A stretch of 64,000 nucleotides of DNA from Rhizobium phaseoli (GCF_010668805.1 NZ_WUFT01000014.1:62001-126000); one strand, 5' to 3'; counted from the stretch's first letter, positions 26,605 to 35,371 are shown. Notes: generated by a model not told the origin, from the letters alone. Translations and numbers: made by a program.

Positions 26605-27500
26605 GCGACGCCATCATCGCGCTCGACACCGTCACCAAGAGTTTCGGACACGGTTCGGCGGCCGTGCATGCGGCGCGCGCCATTTCCTTTTCACTGCATG
26701 CCGGCCGGGCGCTGGCGCTCGTCGGCGAATCCGGCAGCGGCAAGACGACCTGCGCCCGCATGGCGATGCGCGAATATCGGCCGACATCGGGCCGGATCCT
26801 CTACAAGGGCCGGCCGGTCGAAGCGGCGAATTCCGCCGAGATCGGCCGCTACCGCCGCTCGGTGCAGATGATCTTCCAGGACCCCTTCGCCTCGCTGAAC
26901 CCCGCCCATACCATCGGCTATCATCTCAGACGGCCGCTGAAGCTGCATCGCCCGGAGATCGAAGGAAGCGAGATCGACGTCGCGGTCCGTGAACTGTTGA
27001 CGCGCGTCCGGCTCGATCCCGATCGCGTCGCGCCGAAATATCCGCATGAGCTCTCCGGCGGCCAGCGCCAGCGCGTCAACATCGCCCGCGCGCTTGCGGT
27101 CCAGCCGGAGGTGATCGTCGCGGACGAGCCGACCTCGATGCTCGACGTCTCGGTGCGCCTCGGCGTATTGAACCTGCTGAACGAGATGAAACAGGAGATG
27201 AACCTCGGCCTGCTCTACATCACCCATGATATCGCCACCGCCCGCTATATCGCAGAGGACATCGCTGTGATGTATGCCGGCCAGATCGTCGAATGGGGCA
27301 GCACCGCAAGGGTAATCGACAATCCGCTGCATCCCTATACAAAGCTGCTGCTTTCGGCCGTGCCCGATCCCGACATCCGCTTCGAGGACCCGAAGGCCCG
27401 TCTCCGACCCGACGAGGTCGAGGATATCCGCCGCCGTTCCGCCGCGCCGCAGGACGAGATCGTCGAAGTGGAGCCGCAGCATTTCATACGGATGATCTGA
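26601..27500 (+). CDS. ABC transporter ATPase, DppF/OppF type
   Basis: A 299-residue nucleotide-binding subunit that pairs with the preceding ATPase. Walker A GESGSGKTT is near residue 47, the Q-loop in VQMIFQDPFASLNP, the signature LSGGQRQRVN near residue 153, Walker B VIVADEPTSMLD, and the H-loop YITHD. The C-terminal oligopeptide-transporter region is present (NPLHPYTKLLLSAVPDPDI). The ATG overlaps the previous stop (ATGA). It is the last gene of the cluster GNAT-nagZ-binding protein-permeases-ATPases, and its stop lies seven bases from the convergent glyoxalase-fold gene. Confidence 0.93.
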   Translation: MSDAIIALDTVTKSFGHGSAAVHAARAISFSLHAGRALALVGESGSGKTTCARMAMREYRPTSGRILYKGRPVEAANSAEIGRYRRSVQMIFQDPFASLNPAHTIGYHLRRPLKLHRPEIEGSEIDVAVRELLTRVRLDPDRVAPKYPHELSGGQRQRVNIARALAVQPEVIVADEPTSMLDVSVRLGVLNLLNEMKQEMNLGLLYITHDIATARYIAEDIAVMYAGQIVEWGSTARVIDNPLHPYTKLLLSAVPDPDIRFEDPKARLRPDEVEDIRRRSAAPQDEIVEVEPQHFIRMI

Positions 27501-27506
27501 GGCGGC

Positions 27507-27944
27507 TCAGCTGAGTTCCTGGGCAAGCCCGAGGAGAAGCCCTTCGGGCCCTCTTATATAGCAGAGCCGATATGTGTCTCCATACTGGACGACTTCGCCG
27601 ACGAGCTGCGCACCACGCGCGCGAAGCCTTTCAAGCGTGTCGCCGATGTCGTCAACGGTGAACATGACGCGGAGATAGCCGAGCGCGTTGACCGGAGCGT
27701 TGCGGTGATCTGCGACGATATCAGGCGTGAGGAAGCGGGAGAGTTCGAGCCGGCTGTGGCCATCAGGTGTGCGCATCATGGCGATCTCGACACGCTGATC
27801 GCCCAGTCCAGTAATACGTCCGGCCCATTCTCCTTCGATCATGGCCCGTCCTTCGAGCTCGAGGCCGAGTTCGCCAAAAAAATCAATCGCCACGGCGAGG
27901 TCTTCGACGACGATGCCTACATTGTCCATCCGCTTGAGCGCCAT
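27507..27944 (-). CDS. VOC/glyoxalase-bleomycin resistance family protein
   Basis: A 145-residue protein with two beta-alpha-beta-beta-beta units of the vicinal oxygen chelate fold. The first module is MDNVGIVVEDLAVAIDFFGELGLELEG and the second starts at YLRVMFTVDDIGDTLERLRARG, ending with IRGPEGLLLGLAQEL. Likely metal ligands include a Glu in GPEG near the C-terminus. Family members are glyoxalases, dioxygenases or drug-binding proteins, and the sequence does not tell which. The ATG at 27944 is preferred, with GGAG nine bases upstream, over an in-frame TTG at 27959. It is transcribed convergently to the ABC cluster and divergently from the methyltransferase-like gene. Confidence 0.85.
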   Translation of the reverse strand: MALKRMDNVGIVVEDLAVAIDFFGELGLELEGRAMIEGEWAGRITGLGDQRVEIAMMRTPDGHSRLELSRFLTPDIVADHRNAPVNALGYLRVMFTVDDIGDTLERLRARGAQLVGEVVQYGDTYRLCYIRGPEGLLLGLAQELS

Positions 27945-28135
27945 GTTTCCAATCTCCAAAGTGTCGTTGCAATCTACGAGGTGGCGCCTCGTCTGACAAA
28001 GGACGTTTGAGGCGCCCCAACACCGACAGCCGTCCGAACACCGCCCGTTTTCAAATGGCCTCCGAGGCCCTGCTGACTGGCCCCACTCATTGCCCTATGC
28101 TAGGGGACGGCTCTTTCAAGTGAGGCGAAACCGTC

Positions 28136-28816
28136 ATGCTGCCCTGGATCCAGCTCGATTCCGCGACCATTCCCGGCGAAGACGGCGAACTCAGGCTGAA
28201 GCAGCGCGGCAGCGAGTTCTCGATCATGCTCGGCGCCAACGAGTTGATGAACAGCCGCCTCAGCGGCTCGGAAGAGGCCCTTGCAACGCTTTCCTGGGAG
28301 CGGATCAAGGCCCATCCAAAACCGAGGATGCTGATCGGCGGGCTCGGCATGGGGTTCACACTGCGCGCCGCTCTCGCCATCCTTCCCGAAAATGCCGGCG
28401 TCACCGTCGCCGAACTGGTGCCTGCTGTCGTTGCCTGGGCGCGCGGACCGATGGCCGAAGTCTTCAAAGGCTGTCTCGACGATCCGCGCGTCGCCATCCA
28501 TCAGGGCGATGTCGGTGAAGCGATCCGTGCCGGCAAGGGCGCCTATGACGCGATCCTGCTCGATGTCGACAATGGCCCGGACGGGCTGACCCGCAAATCC
28601 AACGATCGGCTCTATGATTTCGCCGGCCTGCGCGCCGCCCGCGACGCGCTTCGTCCCGGCGGCGTGCTCGCCGTCTGGTCATCCGGTCCCGATCCGGATT
28701 TTACCCGCCGCCTGAAGGACAGCGGCTTTTCCGTCGATGCCGTCAACACCCGCGCCAACGGCAAACGCGGCGGCGCCCGTCATGTGATCTGGCTGGCAAT
28801 GAAACCGACCCGCTGA
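28136..28816 (+). CDS. Spermidine-synthase-like methyltransferase-fold protein
   Basis: A 226-residue Rossmann-fold protein similar to the spermine/spermidine synthase group. The nucleotide-binding motif is RMLIGGLGMGFTLRAAL near residue 65, followed by VTVAELVPAVVAWARGP (acidic residue binding the cofactor ribose) and AYDAILLDVDNGPDGL near residue 140. The N-terminal beta domain found in full polyamine synthases is reduced to about 50 residues, and the active-site GGGDG of true spermidine synthases is replaced by GGLGMG. It may be a methyltransferase or aminopropyltransferase relative of unknown substrate. It stands alone between a divergent and a convergent gene. Confidence 0.82.
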   Translation: MLPWIQLDSATIPGEDGELRLKQRGSEFSIMLGANELMNSRLSGSEEALATLSWERIKAHPKPRMLIGGLGMGFTLRAALAILPENAGVTVAELVPAVVAWARGPMAEVFKGCLDDPRVAIHQGDVGEAIRAGKGAYDAILLDVDNGPDGLTRKSNDRLYDFAGLRAARDALRPGGVLAVWSSGPDPDFTRRLKDSGFSVDAVNTRANGKRGGARHVIWLAMKPTR

Positions 28817-28850
28817 CCAAAGCTCCTCAACGATGAGGCCGCCGCCTGGG

Positions 28851-29645
28851 TCAATTGGCCGAAGCGATCCTGCGGGCGGCATTGATGGCGCGGCGGGCGC
28901 CGGAGCGCAGCTGCGTGGTCTCGGCGCCGGCGATCACCAGGTCGAAGCCGAATTTCAACAGTTCGCCGGCCCGCTCGCCGTCGGCGGCATAGGCGCAGGC
29001 GAATTTGCCGTGGGCGCGGCAGCGCGAGACGGCATGCTGCATGGCGCTGTCGATCTCGGCGGCGTTCGGCGCCACCTGATCACCGTTCGACAGCGCGATC
29101 GAAAGGTCGGAGGGACCGACGAAGATACCGTCAATGCCGGCAACGCCAAGAATGCCGTCGATCGCCTCAAGCGCCGCCCGGGTTTCGACCATGGCGATGG
29201 CGACGGTCAGCGCGTTGGCGTTTTTCAGATAATCATCGCCCGACAGGCCCATATGGTTCAGTGCCAGAGACGGCCCCCAGCTGCGCTCGCCGACAGGCGG
29301 GTATTTGGTGGTCCTGACGAAGGCTTGCGCGTCTTCGGCCGAATTGATCATCGGCGCGATGATGCCGGAGGCGCCGGCATCAAGCAGCCGCGAGGCGGAG
29401 GCGAAATCGCCGACCGGAATGCGCGCCAGGGCCGGCTTGCCGGCAAGCCGCACCTGACCGATGGCATTGGCCGCCGACGGCATGTCCCACATGCCGTGCT
29501 GCATATCGAGCACGACCGCGTCGAAGGCCTCCTGCGCCAGGTGGTTGGCAAGCGTGGCGTCGGGAATGCCGACCCAGGCGGAGATCATGCCATCCCGGCT
29601 GTTCCTGATCCGCTCCGCAAAGCCGTCGATCTCAGTTGCACCCAT
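28851..29645 (-). CDS. HpcH/HpaI aldolase family protein
   Basis: A 264-residue class II, metal-dependent aldolase of the HpcH/HpaI group, which cleaves 2-keto-3-deoxy sugar acids or 4-hydroxy-2-oxo acids to pyruvate plus an aldehyde. Motifs are FDAVVLDMQHGMWDM near residue 40, LARIPVGDFASASRLLDAGASGIIAPMI near residues 75-100 and MVETRAALEAIDGILGVAGIDGIFVGPSDLS near 150-180, containing the metal-ligand Glu and Asp and the pyruvate-binding loop. The substrate is not defined by sequence. It lies just upstream of a small membrane-protein gene on the same strand, with about 60 bases between. Confidence 0.88.
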   Translation of the reverse strand: MGATEIDGFAERIRNSRDGMISAWVGIPDATLANHLAQEAFDAVVLDMQHGMWDMPSAANAIGQVRLAGKPALARIPVGDFASASRLLDAGASGIIAPMINSAEDAQAFVRTTKYPPVGERSWGPSLALNHMGLSGDDYLKNANALTVAIAMVETRAALEAIDGILGVAGIDGIFVGPSDLSIALSNGDQVAPNAAEIDSAMQHAVSRCRAHGKFACAYAADGERAGELLKFGFDLVIAGAETTQLRSGARRAINAARRIASAN

Positions 29646-29704
29646 GCCATTCTCCTCAATTCATCAGACCGCCAGCGGCCATTGCTGCCCGGCAGCGGCG
29701 GCGT

Positions 29705-29905
29705 TCATACTCTCCGGCGCAGGCGCGAGACGACGATCATGACGGCAATGCCGGCTGCGGCCAGAAGTGCGCCCCACAACACCCAGATCGTTTGCGCGAT
29801 CATGAAGCTGGACGCAGGATAAGGAAAATAGCCGCTTCCCTGCCCGATCCAGATCAGCCCGAGGAGGACCATCAGCAGTCCGATGATATATCCGATCGTT
29901 CGCAT
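29705..29905 (-). CDS. Small two-helix membrane protein
   Basis: A 66-residue protein with two predicted membrane helices, IGYIIGLLMVLLGLIWIG and ILVLWG-like TIWVLWGALLAAAGIAVMIVV, joined by a short loop with PYPASSF, and an arginine-rich C-terminal tail (RLRRRV) that should lie in the cytoplasm. Proteins of this form are common in rhizobia and have no assigned role. The ATG at 29905 is chosen because it begins the hydrophobic segment directly; an in-frame codon at 29941 would add twelve hydrophilic residues. It lies between the LysR gene and the HpcH aldolase gene on the same strand. Confidence 0.75.
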   Translation of the reverse strand: MRTIGYIIGLLMVLLGLIWIGQGSGYFPYPASSFMIAQTIWVLWGALLAAAGIAVMIVVSRLRRRV

Positions 29906-29995
29906 GCTTGCGTCACTTTCGCTATGGATTCGTTCCCACAATGTCGGTCGCCGCCGCCGATGACAAGGCCTCTGCTGCGGAGAAATAATCCGGTG

Positions 29996-30901
29996 TCAGC
30001 CGCTCCCTCCGACTTCGTCCACCAGCCAGGCAGCCAGATTTTCGCTGTGCGCGCCTGGAGATCGCGGCGGCACCAGCCAGTAACCGCGGTCCTGCGCCTC
30101 GAGCGGCGGGCCGGCTTCGACCAGCATATGCGTGGAGAGCAGCGTATCGACGAGCCCCATCCAGCCGATTGCCACGCCCTGCCCGCTCAGCGCCGCCTGA
30201 ACGACCAGCGAATATGTATTGAAGCTGATATCCCCGCGGCCGGCATTGATGTCGCGAAGCACGGAGAATTCGGTCAGATAACTGCGCCAGTCGAACCAGG
30301 GTGACGGCATCGGCGTGTCGAGATGGATCAGCACCGCCTTGGCAAGCTGCCTCGCATCCTCGAACGGGCCATTGCGATCGAGAAAGCCCTGCGTGCAGAC
30401 CGGCACGACCTTTTCCCGCAGCAGAAGCGTGCCGATTGCGCCGAATTCCGCCCGCGTGCCGAAAACGACCGCGACATCCGCCTCGTCGCGAAAACCGGCC
30501 GAAAACCGCTGCGTCGCGACGATCTGTATATCCGTTTCCGGATGAAGAAGCCGGAAGCCGTCCATGCGCGGGATCAGCCAAAGCGATGAAAAAGCATAGT
30601 CGGTTCTGAGCCGGACGACCGGTCGTTGGGCTTCGGCGCGGAAGCTGCGGGCAAGCGCATCGATATCGCCGACCGCTTTGACGGTGACCTCGAGAAGCCG
30701 CTCGCCTTCGGCAGTCAGCGTCACGCCGCGATGCTGGCGACGCAGCAGGCTGACGCCGAACTGCTCCTCCAGCCGGCGGATCTGGTAGCTGACGGCCGGC
30801 TGGGTAAGCCCGAGCAGCGCTGCAGCCGACGAAAAGCTACCGAGTCTCGCGACCTCGACGAAGATGCGCATCCATCCAAGCTCAAGCGGGTGGTCTGGCA
30901 T
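29996..30901 (-). CDS. LysR-family transcriptional regulator
   Basis: A 301-residue regulator. The N-terminal winged helix-turn-helix contains FSSAAALLGLTQPAVSYQIR (residues about 17-36) followed by RRLEEQFGVSLLRRQHRGV. The effector-binding domain is of the GcvA-like type (VVRLRTDYAFSSLWLIPRM, VAVVFGTRAEFGAIG, FDWRSYLTEF). It is divergent from the choline-sulfatase gene, with 95 bases between the starts, so it probably controls betC in answer to choline-O-sulfate, choline or sulfur supply. Position supports this, but the effector is inference. Confidence 0.92.
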   Translation of the reverse strand: MPDHPLELGWMRIFVEVARLGSFSSAAALLGLTQPAVSYQIRRLEEQFGVSLLRRQHRGVTLTAEGERLLEVTVKAVGDIDALARSFRAEAQRPVVRLRTDYAFSSLWLIPRMDGFRLLHPETDIQIVATQRFSAGFRDEADVAVVFGTRAEFGAIGTLLLREKVVPVCTQGFLDRNGPFEDARQLAKAVLIHLDTPMPSPWFDWRSYLTEFSVLRDINAGRGDISFNTYSLVVQAALSGQGVAIGWMGLVDTLLSTHMLVEAGPPLEAQDRGYWLVPPRSPGAHSENLAAWLVDEVGGSG

Positions 30902-30930
30902 AAAATTTCCTTTAGGCAGCCATTCAAAAA

Positions 30931-30947
30931 TGCCGTCTTTACAGGCA
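30931..30947. promoter_or_regulatory. Dyad in the LysR-betC intergenic region
   Basis: TGCC (30931-30934) and GGCA (30944-30947) form a short interrupted dyad around GTCTTTACA in the 95-base divergent promoter region. LysR proteins bind such dyads, but the arms are only four bases, so this is weak. Confidence 0.25.
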
Positions 30948-30996
30948 CGAGAATAGGCGCTTCAATAAAATCTTCAAATAGCACAGGAGGAGCCGG

Positions 30997-32511
30997 ATGG
31001 CGCGCCCGAATATTCTCATCCTGATGGTGGATCAGTTGAACGGGACCTTGTTTCCCGACGGGCCTGCCGACTTCCTGCATGCGCCGCACCTGAAAGTATT
31101 GGCTGAACGCTCCGTGCGCTTCGCCAACACCTATACGGCAAGCCCGCTCTGCGCGCCGGCGCGGGCGTCCTTCATGTCCGGGCAATTACCGAGCCGGACG
31201 CGCGTCTACGACAACGCCGCCGAATTTGCCTCCGACATTCCGACCTATGCGCATCATCTGCGCGCCGCCGGATATCAGACGGCTCTATCAGGCAAGATGC
31301 ATTTCGTCGGGCCCGACCAGCTTCATGGCTTCGAGGAGCGCCTGACGACGGATATCTATCCCGCCGATTTCGGCTGGACGCCCGACTACAGCAAACCCGG
31401 CGAGCGCATAGACTGGTGGTATCACAATCTCGGCTCGGTCACCGGCGCCGGCGTTGCCGAGATTACCAACCAGATGGAATATGACGACGAGGTCGCCTAC
31501 CACGCGAGCCGCAAGCTGTTCGATCTCTCACGCGGCCACGACGAACGCCCCTGGTGCCTGACCGTCAGCTTCACCCATCCGCACGATCCCTATGTCGCAC
31601 GCCGCAAATTCTGGGACCTCTATGAAGATTGCCCGGCGCTTGACCCGGCGGTGGCGCCGATTGCCTTCGAGCGGCAGGACCCGCACTCGCGGCGCCTGAT
31701 GAAAGCCTGCGACCATGATGCTTTCGAGATCAGTCGCGAACAGATCAGGCGGGCAAGGCAGGGCTATTTCGCCAATATCTCCTATGTCGACGAGAAGATC
31801 GGCGACATTCTCGGCGTACTGGAACGGACCCGCATGGCCGACAACACGATCATCCTCTTCGTTTCCGACCACGGCGACATGCTCGGCGACCGCGGCCTCT
31901 GGTTCAAGATGAACTTCTTCGAGGGATCGGCGCGCGTCCCGCTGATGATTGCGGCACCCGGCTGGAAGCCGAAACGCATCGATCAGCCGGTCTCCACCCT
32001 CGACGTGACGCCGACGCTCGCCGGTCTTGCCGGGATCGACATCACCGCGTTGAAACCGTGGACCGAGGGCGAGGATCTCGCAGGCCTCGCCGAAGGCACC
32101 GGCAGCCGCGGTCCCGTGACGATGGAATATGCCGCGGAAGGTTCCGAAGCGCCGCTCGTCTGCCTCAGGGACGGACGCTACAAGCTTTCGCTCTGCGACA
32201 AGGACCCGCCGATGCTGTTCGACCTCGAAGCCGACCCGCAGGAACTCGACAATCTGGCGGGAAAGCCGGCGCATGCCGACGCACTGGCGAGGCTTGTCGA
32301 CCAGGCCAGGCGGCGCTGGAACCTTGCCGATTTCGACGCCGCCGTGCGCGAAAGCCAGGCGCGCCGCTGGGTGGTCTACGCAGCGCTGCGCAATGGCGCC
32401 TATTATCCCTGGGACTATCAGCCGCTGCAAAAAGCGTCGGAGCGCTATATGCGCAACCACATGGACCTGAACGTGCTGGAGGAAAGTCAGCGGTTTCCGC
32501 GTGAGGAATAG
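30997..32511 (+). CDS. betC: Choline-sulfatase
   Basis: A 504-residue type I sulfatase that hydrolyses choline-O-sulfate to choline and sulfate. It closely resembles rhizobial BetC along its length: NILILMVDQLNGTLFPDGPAD at the N-terminus, the formylglycine site in SPLCAPARASFMSGQLPS with Cys near residue 53 (CxPxR type), the metal ligands in LFVSDHGDMLGDRGLWFK near residue 290, and the choline-sulfatase-specific C-terminus RRWVVYAALRNGAYYPWDYQ. There is no signal peptide, so the enzyme is cytoplasmic. The ATG at 30997 has ACAGGAGG upstream. Unlike Sinorhizobium meliloti betICBA, no betA or betB adjoins it; the neighbour is a divergent LysR gene. Confidence 0.95.
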   Translation: MARPNILILMVDQLNGTLFPDGPADFLHAPHLKVLAERSVRFANTYTASPLCAPARASFMSGQLPSRTRVYDNAAEFASDIPTYAHHLRAAGYQTALSGKMHFVGPDQLHGFEERLTTDIYPADFGWTPDYSKPGERIDWWYHNLGSVTGAGVAEITNQMEYDDEVAYHASRKLFDLSRGHDERPWCLTVSFTHPHDPYVARRKFWDLYEDCPALDPAVAPIAFERQDPHSRRLMKACDHDAFEISREQIRRARQGYFANISYVDEKIGDILGVLERTRMADNTIILFVSDHGDMLGDRGLWFKMNFFEGSARVPLMIAAPGWKPKRIDQPVSTLDVTPTLAGLAGIDITALKPWTEGEDLAGLAEGTGSRGPVTMEYAAEGSEAPLVCLRDGRYKLSLCDKDPPMLFDLEADPQELDNLAGKPAHADALARLVDQARRRWNLADFDAAVRESQARRWVVYAALRNGAYYPWDYQPLQKASERYMRNHMDLNVLEESQRFPREE

Positions 32512-32520
32512 CGCTTCGGT

Positions 32521-33381
32521 TCAAGCCGACCTGCGGGCCGGCGCCTCGCGCAGGAAATCCTCGATAAACTGCTTTTGCAGCAGGATGCCGTCCCATTCGT
32601 CGGGAAAAAACGGCGAGTCGTAGATCAGCGTAAAGGGACCGGCATAACCGGCCCTCTCGCACATTTCCAGGCACCTGCGGTAATCGTCGGCATCGAGCCC
32701 GCCAACACCGTAATCGGCCTTGGCGTGGCAGATCTCGGCACGGCGCATGATGTCGGCCAGGCCTTCATATTTCGCGGGTGCCGCCCAATTGCCAAGGTCG
32801 CCGTTGAGGCCGACCTTGCCGTCCAGCCGGTCCAGCAGCCAGTTCATCTCGACCGGCGACGGCAGCAGGTCGAACCAGTTCTCGACGACGATGCGCACAC
32901 CGCTGCCTTCGGCTTTTTCGGCCAGCCAGCCGAGGTGACAGGCGGCGCGGTTCAGGTTTTCCTCGGTCGGTTTCTGCTTGCCGGCGATGACGCGCATCCG
33001 CTGTGCCCCCAGTGCAGCGGCGATATCGATCCACTCCGCCATCCATCTGACGTCGCGTTCGGCCGTCTCGGCATGGCTCGGATCGCCGTCCTCGACCAGC
33101 AGCGTCTGGAACAGCACTTTCGAGGCCGTCATCGCATCGCGCAAATCACTTAGATAGCCGGCCTCAAGGCTCGGCAGATGGAAGGAACAGACCTCCAGCC
33201 GATTGACGCCGCGCGCCGCCAACGCCGCCGGAATGTCGATGAGTGCCGCGGCACCAGGGCCATAGGGTTCCTTCGGCGCAGAACTTTTGTCGGGATCGGG
33301 ACTGTAGGCATAAACGGCACCGAGCAGCCGATGCAGCGACCACGTCGAAACCGCGAAGCGTCCGTTTTGCAAGATCTGCAC
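32521..33381 (-). CDS. Sugar phosphate isomerase/epimerase family TIM-barrel protein
   Basis: A 286-residue xylose-isomerase-like TIM barrel (AP endonuclease 2 superfamily). Typical strands end in candidate metal ligands: GVNRLEVCSFHLPSLEAGYL, RVRIVVENWFDLLPS-type segment (VRIVVENWFDL), KVGLNGDLGNWAAP and ICHAKADYGVGGLDADDYRRC. The GTG at 33381 is chosen because GGAGG is seven bases upstream; a longer ATG version from 33420 would contain that site. The stop lies ten bases from the convergent betC gene, and the amidase gene is 66 bases upstream on the same strand. The substrate is unknown; a sugar or inositol-like ketone is usual for the family. Confidence 0.85.
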   Translation of the reverse strand: MQILQNGRFAVSTWSLHRLLGAVYAYSPDPDKSSAPKEPYGPGAAALIDIPAALAARGVNRLEVCSFHLPSLEAGYLSDLRDAMTASKVLFQTLLVEDGDPSHAETAERDVRWMAEWIDIAAALGAQRMRVIAGKQKPTEENLNRAACHLGWLAEKAEGSGVRIVVENWFDLLPSPVEMNWLLDRLDGKVGLNGDLGNWAAPAKYEGLADIMRRAEICHAKADYGVGGLDADDYRRCLEMCERAGYAGPFTLIYDSPFFPDEWDGILLQKQFIEDFLREAPARRSA

Positions 33382-33447
33382 GTGCCTTCCTCCAATATTT
33401 CCTTCTGCCATCCATGGCAATAAAAGCCAGCCGGTTCAATTGCCGCC

Positions 33448-34818
33448 TCAGGCGAAATCGCCGCGGACGACCGGCTCGGCGGCAAGGGCAACTCCCAGCA
33501 GCGTTTCGTCGCGACGGGCCATGGCCGAGAGCAGCAGGCCGACCGGCATGCTTGAGGCACCCGTGCCGCAGGGGATAGAGACGCCGCACCAGTCGAGGAA
33601 ATTGCCGAGCGCGGTGTTGCGCAGCGTCTTGTTGTTGGTCGCGAAGAACAGCTCGTCGTCCCCTTCCAGCGGTCCGATCGGCGGCGCGACATGGGCGACC
33701 GTCGGAAAAGCGAGCAGCCGGTCGCCGACAAGGCGCTCGACATCCGCGATCATCCGTTTGCGCGCCTCGAGGATCGCCAGGTAATCGACAAGGGTCGTCC
33801 TGCTTCCCAAGCGGGTGCGCATGACGACGCGGCGGTCCATCCTGTCCGCATCCGGTCCGGCCAAGCGTTCATGGTGAAGCGCGAAAGCTTCGGCGGTGAC
33901 CAACGGGCCATATCTCGTCATCAGATCGAAAATCGCGTCGAAGGCGGGAATGACGGCACGGGCAACATGGGCGCCGGCCCTTTGAAGACGTTCCAAACCG
34001 GCCTCGAATGCGGCGATGACGCCCGGTTCGGCTCCGTCGAAGACGATATTTTCAGGCACGAGCAGTTCCAGCCCCTGCAGCGGACGCTCGACGACGTCAG
34101 ATGCGATCCGACCGCGCATCGCCGCATCGATCCACACTGCGTCCCTGACGCTGCGGCAGAGCGGTCCGAGCGAATCCAGGCTCATGGCCAGCGGATAGAC
34201 GCCGTCCATCGCATGACGGCCGCGGGTCGCCTTGTAGCCGACGATGCCGTTGAAGGCGGCCGGAATGCGCACCGAACCGCCGGTGTCCGTGCCCATCGCC
34301 ACCGGCACCAGGCCGGCTGCGACCGCGACACCGGCGCCCGAGGACGAGCCGCCCGGAATGCGCGGGAGGTCGGTGCCGCGTGGATTGACCGGCGTGCCGT
34401 AATGCGGATTGATGCCGAGGCCCGAAAAGGCGAATTCGCTCATATTGGTGCGGCCGATGGCGACCATGCCGGCCTGCCGGAGGAGGTCGACGACGACCGC
34501 ATCGCGCTTGGCCGGCGCGTCTCCGGCCAGCACGACGGAACCCGCCGTCGTCGCCCGGCCTTCGATATCGAAAAGATCCTTCCAGGCGATCGGAATGCCG
34601 TCCAGCAATCCGAGCGATCGGCCTTCCAGCAAACGCTTAGAAGAGGCGCGCGCCTCCTCCATCGCCCGGCTTTCAGTCAGCGTGGTGAAGACCGCCTTGT
34701 CGGCGTAAGCGGCGATGGTGTCGAAGACCGCCTCGGCCACGTCGACCGGATCGGCCGCGCCACCTTGAATGAGAACGGAAAGCTGGGCGACCGACATCGC
34801 GCCGAAGGATTTGCTCAT
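33448..34818 (-). CDS. Amidase signature family protein
   Basis: A 456-residue amidase of the AS superfamily, which hydrolyses amide bonds with a Ser-cisSer-Lys triad. The lysine is in IPIAWKDLFDIEGRATTAGS near residue 75. The glycine/serine-rich signature is PRIPGGSSSGAGVAVAAGLVPVAMGTDTGGSVRIPAAFNGIVG near residues 140-180, containing both serines. The C-terminal third is of normal length for indole-acetamide, biuret or Asp/Glu-tRNA amidotransferase-like subunits. No gatB or gatC is adjacent, so a catabolic amidase is likelier. The ATG at 34818 (MSKSFGAMSV) is chosen; in-frame starts upstream exist and the site is uncertain. It probably forms an operon with the TIM-barrel gene. Confidence 0.9.
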   Translation of the reverse strand: MSKSFGAMSVAQLSVLIQGGAADPVDVAEAVFDTIAAYADKAVFTTLTESRAMEEARASSKRLLEGRSLGLLDGIPIAWKDLFDIEGRATTAGSVVLAGDAPAKRDAVVVDLLRQAGMVAIGRTNMSEFAFSGLGINPHYGTPVNPRGTDLPRIPGGSSSGAGVAVAAGLVPVAMGTDTGGSVRIPAAFNGIVGYKATRGRHAMDGVYPLAMSLDSLGPLCRSVRDAVWIDAAMRGRIASDVVERPLQGLELLVPENIVFDGAEPGVIAAFEAGLERLQRAGAHVARAVIPAFDAIFDLMTRYGPLVTAEAFALHHERLAGPDADRMDRRVVMRTRLGSRTTLVDYLAILEARKRMIADVERLVGDRLLAFPTVAHVAPPIGPLEGDDELFFATNNKTLRNTALGNFLDWCGVSIPCGTGASSMPVGLLLSAMARRDETLLGVALAAEPVVRGDFA

Positions 34819-35056
34819 GGGACGATCCACTGAAAGATGATCCTCTGGACTACCCCGGATCATTCCGGCGAGCCAGAGCATCACGATATTTTGCATTTAT
34901 TAGGACGATTTTTTGAACACTGAGTTTGCAGATTGCCCCTTCAATTGCCGCGATTAAAGACACACATGCTGCACGCATGCGGGAGTCGGTCCGCCATGAG
35001 GGTTGAGAGTTTATTCTTGAGAGACCGGCGCCACATGTGTTGCAGGAGTAATGAAG

Positions 35057-35371
35057 ATGACAGATTGTGAAAATTTGACCCGTCGCCAGGATATGGTGAC
35101 CCTCCATGTAAAGGAGGATGGAACCGCCGGCTTGGGCGAGCGCGACTATGTGGAACATGTCAGCGCCCAGAAACTTTCGGGCTTCGAGCGGATTGTCGTG
35201 GTCGCAGCGCTGGCTCTCTTGAGCTTTGTCGGTTTTGCCGCATATTCTTCCAGCGAGACGGACCCGGTGACGACATCGGCCATTGCCGCCCCCGCTGGCG
35301 ACAGCGCGCCGCACCATCAGCCTTACGGCCATTGCCGTGAGAGCAGCCCTTATGCCGAAAGGGTCTGCTGA
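35057..35371 (+). CDS. Small single-pass membrane protein, hypothetical
   Basis: A 104-residue protein with a hydrophilic N-terminus (MTDCENLTRRQDMVTLHVKE), one membrane helix near residues 47-65 (IVVVAALALLSFVGFAAYS), and a C-terminus rich in His, Ser, Pro and Cys (APHHQPYGHCRESSPYAERVC). The His/Cys-rich tail on the far side of the membrane could bind metal or heme, but no known motif is complete. The second of two in-frame ATGs is chosen since GGAG lies eight bases before it. It stands alone between the amidase gene and a DUF1810 gene. Not recognised. Confidence 0.65.
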   Translation: MTDCENLTRRQDMVTLHVKEDGTAGLGERDYVEHVSAQKLSGFERIVVVAALALLSFVGFAAYSSSETDPVTTSAIAAPAGDSAPHHQPYGHCRESSPYAERVC

